DNA from: Prochlorococcus sp. AG-418-F08
GTDB lineage: Bacteria; Cyanobacteriota; Cyanobacteriia; PCC-6307; Cyanobiaceae
Assembly: GCA_003214295.1 (NCBI GenBank)
Contig: QCLV01000001.1
Span: 1 to 64,000 of the forward strand
Direction: 5' to 3'
Length of the DNA: 64,000 bases
The stretch's first letter is position 1; every line of letters begins with the position of its first letter. This document shows, piece after piece, positions 57,459 through 64,000 of this stretch. The position numbers and the translations under genes were made by a program. Under the pieces are notes generated by a model. The model did no database searches and was not told where the DNA came from. It saw nothing but the letters and a program-made list of their open reading frames with translations.

Positions 57459-58352
57459 ATGCTTACATTTCCAGCTTTTATACAATCTCCAGGAGAAACT
57501 TTTTTAAATTTAGGATTTATAACTATTAGATGGTACGGATTACTTATTTCGGTTTCAGTCTTAATAGGTCTATTTATTTCTAAAAAACTAGCAAAGGCAA
57601 GGAATATTAACCCAGATTATATTAGTGAAATACTTCCATCATTAATAATCTTTTCAATAATTGGAGCAAGAGCTTATTACGTAATTTTTCAGTGGAGGCA
57701 ATATAGTGGAGAGAACTTTTTTACTTCTTTAGAACTATTCAATAACGTCATAAAAATACCTTCTTTTCTTGCAGTTTGGGAAGGAGGCATAGCAATCCAT
57801 GGAGGTCTAATTGGAGGTTTAATATCCATTATCTTTTTTTGCAAGTCAAAAAAAATTCATTTAAAAACTTTTATAGATATTTTAATACCCTCAATTATTC
57901 TTGGACAATCCATAGGGAGGTGGGGCAATTTTTTCAATAATGAAGCCTTTGGTGTTCCGACAAATTTGCCTTGGAAATTATTTATTCCTATCCAAAATAG
58001 GCCTTTAGAATTTATTAATTACGAATTTTTTCATCCTACTTTTCTCTATGAGTCGTTGTGGAATCTCTTAATCTTCATCCTCCTTATTTTTATTTTTAAT
58101 AAACAAAATAAAACAGATTTTTTCAGGCCTGGCTTTATTAGCTGTCTTTATTTGATAAGTTATAGCTTTGGAAGATTCTGGATTGAAGGTTTAAGAACTG
58201 ACCCACTATGCATTGGTGGACTTCCGCCTTTCTGTGATGGCGGTATTAGGATGGCTCAATTTATAAGTATTTTTCTATTTTCTTCTGGATTAATTGGAAT
58301 ATTTTTTTTAAGATTGAGAACATATATTGGGAAAAATAGAAAGAATGGATAA
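57459..58352 (+). CDS. lgt: Prolipoprotein diacylglyceryl transferase
   Basis: Attaches diacylglycerol to the lipobox cysteine of lipoproteins at the membrane. The 297 residues are polytopic and hold the family signatures [14 protein letters not shown] near 108-121, [15 protein letters not shown] near 148-162, [11 protein letters not shown] near 191 and [17 protein letters not shown] near 229-245. It overlaps cobM by eight bases. It follows petA by ten bases. Its presence shows that lipoproteins are made. Confidence 0.95.
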   Translation: MLTFPAFIQSPGETFLNLGFITIRWYGLLISVSVLIGLFISKKLAKARNINPDYISEILPSLIIFSIIGARAYYVIFQWRQYSGENFFTSLELFNNVIKIPSFLAVWEGGIAIHGGLIGGLISIIFFCKSKKIHLKTFIDILIPSIILGQSIGRWGNFFNNEAFGVPTNLPWKLFIPIQNRPLEFINYEFFHPTFLYESLWNLLIFILLIFIFNKQNKTDFFRPGFISCLYLISYSFGRFWIEGLRTDPLCIGGLPPFCDGGIRMAQFISIFLFSSGLIGIFFLRLRTYIGKNRKNG

Positions 58353-59100
58353 TAAAATTTCCTTTATTGGTGTTGGTCCAGGCGATCCAGAATTATTAAC
58401 TTTAAAAGCATTAAAAAAGATAAAAATTGCAGATGTCATTATTTGGACTGATTCTCTAATTCCTGAAAAGATTTTAGATTTTTCGAAAGAAGGTTCTGAA
58501 AAAATAAAAACGAGTTCGCTCAACTTAGAGCAGATTACCTCAATTATGATAGAAAAATTTCAGGCAGGGAAAACTGTTGTAAGGTTGCATGATGGAGACC
58601 CTTGCCTTTTTGGAGCAATTAGAGAGCAAATAGAAATTTTAAAAAACGAAAAAATTGAAATCGATGTTGTTCCTGGAGTAAGTGCTTTTCAAGTTGCTGC
58701 AGCATATCATGAAGCTGAGTTAACCATCCCTGACGTAACGCAAACAATAATTTTAACTAGAGCAGGAGGGCGAACAGGGATGCCCGAGAAAGAATCTCTA
58801 AAAGATCTTGCGAAACACAATTCCTCTATATGTCTTTATCTAAGTGCTAGGCATGTGAAAAGGTCTCAAGAAACTCTACTAGAGTTTTACCCTCCAGAGA
58901 CTAAAGTGATTGTTGGATTTAGAGTATCTTGGGATGATGGTTGGACATCATTAATAGAATTAAAAGATATGGAAAAATTTTCTATTGAGAAGAAACTAAT
59001 TAGAACAACCATTTACATAATTAGCCCTGCAATTAGTGATTCTCAAAAAAGATCTAATCTTTATAATCCATCTTATAGGCATCTCTTTAGGAATAAATAA
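58345..59100 (+). CDS. cobM: Precorrin-4 C11-methyltransferase
   Basis: SAM-dependent corrin methyltransferase of cobalamin synthesis. From ATG 58345 there are 251 residues: [20 protein letters not shown] near the start, the [21 protein letters not shown] segment near 80-100, and [20 protein letters not shown] near 106-125 typical of precorrin methyltransferases. The C-terminus is basic. I chose the ATG eight bases inside lgt because [16 protein letters not shown] fits the family start; the earlier frame start has no family support. Confidence 0.9.
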   Translation: MDNKISFIGVGPGDPELLTLKALKKIKIADVIIWTDSLIPEKILDFSKEGSEKIKTSSLNLEQITSIMIEKFQAGKTVVRLHDGDPCLFGAIREQIEILKNEKIEIDVVPGVSAFQVAAAYHEAELTIPDVTQTIILTRAGGRTGMPEKESLKDLAKHNSSICLYLSARHVKRSQETLLEFYPPETKVIVGFRVSWDDGWTSLIELKDMEKFSIEKKLIRTTIYIISPAISDSQKRSNLYNPSYRHLFRNK

Positions 59101-59155
59101 TCTTAAAGTTGATAGAAAAATATTAATTACTATAATTGGTAAAAATTTATTAGTT

Positions 59156-59650
59156 TTGAAAGAAATAAAATCTAACCCAGAAGACAATACCAAAAGAGAG
59201 CAATCCTCTTTAAAGAGAATTGGAAATTTTATTAAAGAGGCAAGGTTAAGTAGAGAGCAATCTGTTGAAGAATTGGCTTCTGATTTAAAAATTGGATCTC
59301 ATCAACTTAAAGCCATTGAAGAAGGTAATGAAGAAAAACTACCTGAAAAAGTATTTGTCAAAGCAATGGTTCGTAGAATTTCACAGAAGCTGAAACTTGA
59401 TACAGAATTTATAATGAATGAATTCGAGACAGAAAAGCAAGAGATAAAAATTGAAGAAATAGTTGAAGAAGTTGCTAAAAAAACTAATAAATCTAGACAA
59501 TCTAAGGATCTAAGTCCAGTAGGGTTTTGGATATTTATTTTAATTTCAGGTCTTCTCGGACTTATCGCCTCGTCCTTAATTTTGAATTTATTTTCAGACT
59601 CTTCACAGAATCTAACTCCAAAACAAGAAATTATTAAAAAAACTAAATAA
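59156..59650 (+). CDS. RodZ-like membrane protein with helix-turn-helix
   Basis: A protein with an XRE-like helix-turn-helix (IGNFIKEARLSREQSVEELA, then DLKIGSHQLKAIEEGN) followed by a lysine-rich linker and one membrane helix (FWIFILISGLLGLIASSLIL). This order of cytosolic HTH, basic linker and one C-terminal helix is that of RodZ, which ties MreB filaments to the membrane. The first possible start is GTG at 59036, overlapping cobM by 65 bases; I prefer TTG 59156, just before the HTH. No periplasmic domain follows the helix, unlike long RodZ. Confidence 0.6.
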   Translation: MKEIKSNPEDNTKREQSSLKRIGNFIKEARLSREQSVEELASDLKIGSHQLKAIEEGNEEKLPEKVFVKAMVRRISQKLKLDTEFIMNEFETEKQEIKIEEIVEEVAKKTNKSRQSKDLSPVGFWIFILISGLLGLIASSLILNLFSDSSQNLTPKQEIIKKTK

Positions 59651-61238
59651 CTTTTAAATCCAAATTCTTTAGTTCTTTTATTACATTACGGCATAATCCT
59701 AAGTTCCATTTCTCAAGAAGAAGATCATGGTCTCTATTTGAAGGTAAAAGTTCAAATGTAAGAATATTTCCCTGCAATTTTATTTGAACTGAGGAAATCA
59801 CCTTATCAGGTCTTTGATCAAGAGATGCTGCTAGTCTCAAAATCAATGACATTTCGAGAACTAATGTTTTATCTTCTTTGGATATTAAATTTTGCCAAGA
59901 CTCATGTCTTTTCTTAGGTAGAGTCTTTCTATGGTATCTAGCAATTGAAGCAATAATATTTGTTTCTGCTTCAGAATATCCCAACAACTCACAATTTTTT
60001 ATTAAGTACCAAGAGTGTTTGTGATATGAACCAACATTCACGTATTTCCCACAACTATAAAGATTAGAGGCTGCCCAAAGAAGTTCTCTAGCTTTAGGGT
60101 CATTATCACTATGAAAGATATTTTTAGTCTGATCATAGATTTGAAAGGCAATATCGATAACTTTCTCAGCTCTTGTACTATCTACGCCAAACTTTCTGGC
60201 CTGATGAACTATGGTTGTTTTTCTAATATTGCTTTGAATATTTAACTCGTTTTTTATTATCCCTTTACGAAGCATCCAATCAACAACCAAACCCTCTCTA
60301 AGCGCCCTCTCACTTATGGTTATTTCATTAAAGTTCAACATCTCCATAGCGGTGTTTAATATCAACGCTCCTGGAACAATTATTTCTGCTCTTCTCTCAC
60401 TTAATGAAGGTATTTTCTTGATTTCCGAAACTGGCAATTTAATTAGTTTTTCCAATACATTTTGTAAATTTTCCCTTTTAAATTTATAACCATGCAACTT
60501 TTGTTTAGATTCTCCCAAATCATCTGAAATCAAATTTCCTAATGAGGTTGCAGTGCCACTGGTTGCAATCATAGATAAAGTCTTATCTCCCTTAGATCTA
60601 CTCTTTATTTTTCGAACAGATGGTTCTAAAGATCCTTTAATAAAAGTTCTTAGAAAACTCGATCTTTCTGAATTTATAGACTCTTTATTTAAAAAATCAT
60701 TTTTAAGTCTGACCGCACCAATTCTAGAACTGGTAAGAGCTATAGCATCTTTTTTATCAGCAAGTATTAATTCTGTAGAACCTCCTCCAATATCTATGAT
60801 TACAAAAGACTGATCTTCAAAAGCCATACCAGAAAGAACACCAAGGTAAATTAATCTGGCTTCCTCAGAACCACTTATCATTTCTATTTGAATATCAGTT
60901 TCATCAAGAACTCTTCTAATAAAATCTTGACCGTTTGGAGCTTCCCTAACTGCACTTGTCGCTGCTGTTACTATTTGATTTACTCCATTACTTTTACAAT
61001 ATTCCTTAAATCGCTTAAGAGTAACTAATGCTCTTTGGATTGATTCTTCAGTAAGATTACCCTCCTCATCTCTTTCTCCAAGACGAGTGGTTGATTTATC
61101 AGTGAATTTTATTGAAAATGATTTTAATTCTAGATTAATTTCTGCTACTAAGAGATGTGTAGAGTTAGTTCCAATATCTATAGAAGCTACTAAAATTTGC
61201 TTTTCTTGAAAATATCTTAAATCTTGTTTCTGTATCAT
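59643..61238 (-). CDS. ppx: Exopolyphosphatase / guanosine pentaphosphatase (Ppx/GppA family)
   Basis: Hydrolyses polyphosphate or the terminal phosphate of pppGpp. The 531 residues show VASIDIGTNSTHLLVAEINL at the N-terminus (ASKHA fold), VIDIGGGSTELIL near 146-158 and an extended C-terminal part (about 310-530) with an HD-like helical region (HSDNDPKARELLWAASNLYS and ARYHRKTLPKKRHESW). The C-terminal part resembles an HD-type domain, as in the PPX family. Convergent with the RodZ-like gene by an eight-base overlap. Confidence 0.93.
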   Translation of the reverse strand: MIQKQDLRYFQEKQILVASIDIGTNSTHLLVAEINLELKSFSIKFTDKSTTRLGERDEEGNLTEESIQRALVTLKRFKEYCKSNGVNQIVTAATSAVREAPNGQDFIRRVLDETDIQIEMISGSEEARLIYLGVLSGMAFEDQSFVIIDIGGGSTELILADKKDAIALTSSRIGAVRLKNDFLNKESINSERSSFLRTFIKGSLEPSVRKIKSRSKGDKTLSMIATSGTATSLGNLISDDLGESKQKLHGYKFKRENLQNVLEKLIKLPVSEIKKIPSLSERRAEIIVPGALILNTAMEMLNFNEITISERALREGLVVDWMLRKGIIKNELNIQSNIRKTTIVHQARKFGVDSTRAEKVIDIAFQIYDQTKNIFHSDNDPKARELLWAASNLYSCGKYVNVGSYHKHSWYLIKNCELLGYSEAETNIIASIARYHRKTLPKKRHESWQNLISKEDKTLVLEMSLILRLAASLDQRPDKVISSVQIKLQGNILTFELLPSNRDHDLLLEKWNLGLCRNVIKELKNLDLKVI

Positions 61239-61342
61239 TTCTTTTTATAAGATGCAGATATCTTTAATCCATTAATAAATATACCCAAGATTGATTATTA
61301 ATTAATAGAAATCATTTAATCCTAGTAAGATTATTTAAAGTT

Positions 61343-62251
61343 ATGAAATATACAATAAGTCATATGCAAAATAAAAATCGACAAAATAAATTAAGTACAT
61401 TTTTTGAATTATTAAGGTGGAATAAGCCGACTGGAAGAATGATCTTGCTTATTCCTGCTGGATGGAGCTTATATTTAACCCCAGATGCTAATCCATCATT
61501 TTTAATGTTGCTAAGAATAATATTGGGAGGACTACTAGTAAGTGGATTAGGCTGCGTTGTTAATGATATTTGGGACAAAAAAATTGATCAAAGAGTTGTT
61601 AGGACAAAAAATAGACCTCTAGCTGCAAATAAAATTAGTCTTAAAACAGCTTATTTAATTCTTTTCTTTTTAATTTTATGTAGCTTCTTTTTAACTTTGT
61701 CACTACCTCAACCTGGAAGAATCCTTTCCATTTCACTTGCTTTTTTAGCTTTACCTATTATTTTAATTTATCCTTCTGCCAAAAGATGGTTTAAATATCC
61801 TCAATTAATCTTATCCATATGCTGGGGTTTTGCTGTCTTAATTCCCTGGGCCGCAAATGAAGGCAATTTAAATAGTATTGTTTTATTATTTTGCTGGCTA
61901 GCCACCATTTTTTGGACTTTTGGGTTTGACACGATTTATGCTTTAGCAGATAAAAAATATGATATAAAAATTGGAATAAATAGTTCCGCTGTTAACCTCC
62001 AGAACAATACAAGAATAACTATTCAAATTTGTTATTTTTTAACATCTTGTTTTCTCGCATTATGCGGATTTATTAATCAAATGGATTTTGTTTTTTGGCC
62101 AATTTGGCTTACATCGTCAATCTTTATGCAGAGAGATATACTAAAAGTATTTCCTGAGGAAAAGCAGTCAATAAAAAATATTGGGAATCACTTCAAAAAT
62201 CAATCAATTTATGGAGGGGTCATTTTACTTGGAATTATTATTGCCTCATAA
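61343..62251 (+). CDS. ubiA: UbiA-family prenyltransferase (4-hydroxybenzoate type)
   Basis: A 302-residue polytopic enzyme that attaches a polyprenyl chain to an aromatic ring. The Mg-binding motifs are NDIWDKKIDQRVVRTKNRPLA (near 73-93) and DTIYALADKKYDIKIG (near 197-212). In cyanobacteria UbiA acts in plastoquinone synthesis. About eight helices are visible. The start may be at the first ATG or at the M8 (MQNKNRQNKL). ldcA follows after nine bases on the same strand. Confidence 0.9.
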   Translation: MKYTISHMQNKNRQNKLSTFFELLRWNKPTGRMILLIPAGWSLYLTPDANPSFLMLLRIILGGLLVSGLGCVVNDIWDKKIDQRVVRTKNRPLAANKISLKTAYLILFFLILCSFFLTLSLPQPGRILSISLAFLALPIILIYPSAKRWFKYPQLILSICWGFAVLIPWAANEGNLNSIVLLFCWLATIFWTFGFDTIYALADKKYDIKIGINSSAVNLQNNTRITIQICYFLTSCFLALCGFINQMDFVFWPIWLTSSIFMQRDILKVFPEEKQSIKNIGNHFKNQSIYGGVILLGIIIAS

Positions 62252-62260
62252 ATTCTAAAT

Positions 62261-63130
62261 ATGGTTTTGAGATTAAAAAAAGGGGATTTAATAGATATTT
62301 TAGCTCCAGGCTCCTTTATTGAAGAAGACGAAAATTTCAAAAAAGGCATAGAAATCTTAAAAAATTGGGGTTTGGAAATTAATGAAAATCATTCTCTATC
62401 AAAAAAATTTGGTTATTTTGCAGGTGATGATCTAACTAGATTCGAAGAACTTGAAAAAGCACAAAATAGTAAACTAATCATTTTTGCAAAAGGAGGCTGG
62501 GGTTCAGCAAGACTTTTAGAAAAAGAACCTTCTTGGCAGAATGGTTTAATGCTTGGATTCTCAGATACATGTTCTTTATTACTATCTAAATATTCTCAAG
62601 GATTTATAGGTTCTATTCATGGCCCAATGGTTACTGGCCTTTTCAAAGAGCCAGAGTGGAGTCTTGAGAGATTAAGAAATTTACTTTTTGAGGGATATGT
62701 TGAGGACATAAGAGGAATTCCTTTAAAAGCTGGAAAAGCTAAAGGAGAAATTATCGTTTCTAACTTAACTATTGCTACTTTTTTAATTGGGACTCATCAC
62801 TTTCCAGATTGCAAAGGAAAAATAATAATTTTTGAGGATATTAATGAAGATATTTATAAAATTGATCGCATGTTGACTTACCTCAGAATGACTAAAACAC
62901 TTTCTGAAATTGCTGGTATTGGATTCGGAAGTTTTTCTAATGATACCTGCGATCTAAAATGGAAAGACTTACTAAAAAACTGCATTATTGAAAGACTCCA
63001 AGAATTTAATTTTCCTATTCTTTTTGACCTCCCAATAGGCCATATATCGGGGAATGCTTGCATTCCTTTAGGATACGAATGCACCTTAAATGGTGATGAT
63101 GGCGTTCTTAGTATAGACACACATTTTTAA
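62261..63130 (+). CDS. ldcA: LD-carboxypeptidase (S66 family)
   Basis: Serine peptidase that trims the tetrapeptide of peptidoglycan during recycling. The 289 residues have LKKGDLIDILAPGSFI near the N-terminus, FAKGGWGSARLLE near 73-85, nucleophile serine in GFSDTCSLL (near 105) and the GSIHGPMV segment near 118-125. The FEDINEDIYKIDRMLTYLR region near 190-208 carries the catalytic Glu, as in the family. It follows ubiA and overlaps convergent ispD by four bases. Confidence 0.9.
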   Translation: MVLRLKKGDLIDILAPGSFIEEDENFKKGIEILKNWGLEINENHSLSKKFGYFAGDDLTRFEELEKAQNSKLIIFAKGGWGSARLLEKEPSWQNGLMLGFSDTCSLLLSKYSQGFIGSIHGPMVTGLFKEPEWSLERLRNLLFEGYVEDIRGIPLKAGKAKGEIIVSNLTIATFLIGTHHFPDCKGKIIIFEDINEDIYKIDRMLTYLRMTKTLSEIAGIGFGSFSNDTCDLKWKDLLKNCIIERLQEFNFPILFDLPIGHISGNACIPLGYECTLNGDDGVLSIDTHF

Positions 63131-63801
63131 CTAGAGTTCTTCACAAAAAGTTTTGCTAGTTTCAAATCTATAGGGGATGTAATTTTTATATTTGAATAAG
63201 TTCCTTCAATAATCTTCACTTTCCAATTAAGCATTTCGAATAATGAGGCATCATCTGTAACTTTCCAGTTTTTATCAATTGCCATCTTATGAGCTTTTTT
63301 TAATCTATCTACTAAAAAGCCCTGAGGAGTTTGCGCTGCCCATAAATAATTTCTATCTGGTGTTTCTTTAATAAAACCTTCATTATCAACAATCTTTATA
63401 GTGTCAGTTACCTTGGTAGCTAAAATTACAGCTTCATTTTCATCTAATTGCTTGGCACAAAGGTCTATCAATTCAGGATTAATTAGACATCTAGCACCAT
63501 CATGTATTAAAACTTTTTCAGCATCTTTTGGTAACGCTTTTAAACCATTAAAAACTGACTGTTGTCTGGTGTCACCACCATTAATCCAATTAACTTTATG
63601 GGCAAAGTCCTTTGCTGAATTTAATAATAAATTTTTATCTTTCGGTTGCCCAATTACTCCAACCCAATTAGTTGAGCTTGCAGAAAATACAGATTTAAGT
63701 GTCCAATAAATCAAAGACTCTCCCTCTAAATCAATAAGTAATTTATTTTTTCCAGCTTTCATTCTGCTACCGCTCCCTGCAGCTGGTATTAAAAAGTGCA
63801 C
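63127..63801 (-). CDS. ispD: 2-C-methyl-D-erythritol 4-phosphate cytidylyltransferase
   Basis: Makes CDP-methylerythritol in the MEP isoprenoid pathway, which supplies carotenoids, phytol and plastoquinone. The 224 residues begin HFLIPAAGSGSRMKAGKNKL, the nucleotide-binding loop, and hold VLIHDGARCLINPELI near 100-115 and AAQTPQGFLVDRLKKAH near 154-170. Its length is normal. It is divergent from fabG with 92 bases between, and convergent with ldcA with a four-base overlap. Confidence 0.96.
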   Translation of the reverse strand: MHFLIPAAGSGSRMKAGKNKLLIDLEGESLIYWTLKSVFSASSTNWVGVIGQPKDKNLLLNSAKDFAHKVNWINGGDTRQQSVFNGLKALPKDAEKVLIHDGARCLINPELIDLCAKQLDENEAVILATKVTDTIKIVDNEGFIKETPDRNYLWAAQTPQGFLVDRLKKAHKMAIDKNWKVTDDASLFEMLNWKVKIIEGTYSNIKITSPIDLKLAKLFVKNSS

Positions 63802-63893
63802 AATAGAAGGTTTTAATATTTTCTAGACAATTATAAATAAAAGCAATATCTTTACACAAATAGTACTACGATTGAAAATTATAAAATTTCATA

Positions 63894-64000
63894 ATGTCCA
63901 ATAAAGATTCATTATCAGGCAAAGTTGCTTTAATCACTGGGGCTAGCAGAGGAATTGGTAAAGAAATTGCTTTAGAACTAAGCCGATTAGGAGCAGAAGT
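63894..64000 (+). CDS. fabG: 3-oxoacyl-ACP reductase-like SDR (partial, 5' end only)
   Basis: The first 35 codons are visible and run off the window edge. The translation is MSNKDSLSGKVALITGASRG then IGKEIALELSRLGAEV, the typical NAD(P)-binding start of FabG/SDR proteins (TGASRGIG). Only the N-terminus is seen, so FabG is the most likely of several SDR names. The gene is divergent from ispD. Confidence 0.75.
   Translation, partial: MSNKDSLSGKVALITGASRGIGKEIALELSRLGAE

Overview
The window looks like a chromosome segment of a marine picocyanobacterium, most likely Prochlorococcus of a high-light clade. The grounds are strong AT bias in genes and spacers, very short or overlapping gene boundaries, photosystem genes (psaF, psaJ, psb27), cytochrome b6f genes (petC, petA), a ferrochelatase with a chlorophyll-binding-type tail, a small high-light-inducible protein and cobalamin genes. 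The strain assignment is an inference from composition and gene content; no database was consulted.

Layout. 1-2.3 kb: partial ilvB and hemH on the minus strand. 2.3-6.7 kb: a stand-alone tyrosine recombinase, cobO, then pyrH-frr and a geranylgeranyl-reductase-like flavoprotein. 6.8-11.5 kb (minus): transaldolase, then an ftsL-like/ftsI pair, then a CPBP membrane protease. 11.6-15.3 kb: a tandem histidine phosphatase, then lepB, an ArsC/Spx-like protein, a divergent pyrophosphatase and two small proteins. 15.4-20.1 kb: proS, psb27, purA and a PfkB-family kinase. 20.1-24.5 kb: cutA, cobK, ssb, argB and membrane proteins. 24.5-31.5 kb: priA, a 320-base spacer, the principal sigma factor, hemC, a canonical pyrophosphatase and an M32 carboxypeptidase.

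31.6-35 kb holds a plus-strand run: yjbQ-like, pterin carbinolamine dehydratase, a His-rich COG0523 GTPase and an iron-type ABC permease. 35-38 kb (minus) holds a flippase-like protein, larC and two unknowns. 38-46 kb carries xthA, hemL, an SPFH protein, yajQ, a SLOG-like/DRTGG pair, a short-chain dehydrogenase and map. 46-52 kb carries rplS, tRNA-Trp, tRNA-Asp, gltX, a cation antiporter, tsaD with a 58-residue HLIP, and psaF-psaJ. 52-58 kb carries gmk, an RqcH/NFACT protein, tatC, petC-petA and lgt. 58-64 kb carries cobM, a RodZ-like protein, ppx, ubiA, ldcA, ispD and the start of fabG.

Themes. Tetrapyrrole and cobalamin synthesis is spread over the window (hemH, hemC, hemL, cobO, cobK, cobM), as are photosynthetic electron transport with its export machinery (tatC, lepB, lgt) and cell envelope or division. 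I see no CRISPR array, insertion sequence, prophage or clear defence island. The most interesting leads are a candidate FtsL, a pyrophosphatase pair in which one copy has lost active-site residues, an in-frame repeat inside priA, a lone tyrosine recombinase with an altered motif, a SLOG-like/DRTGG pair, and a fused membrane protein with an internal lipobox.
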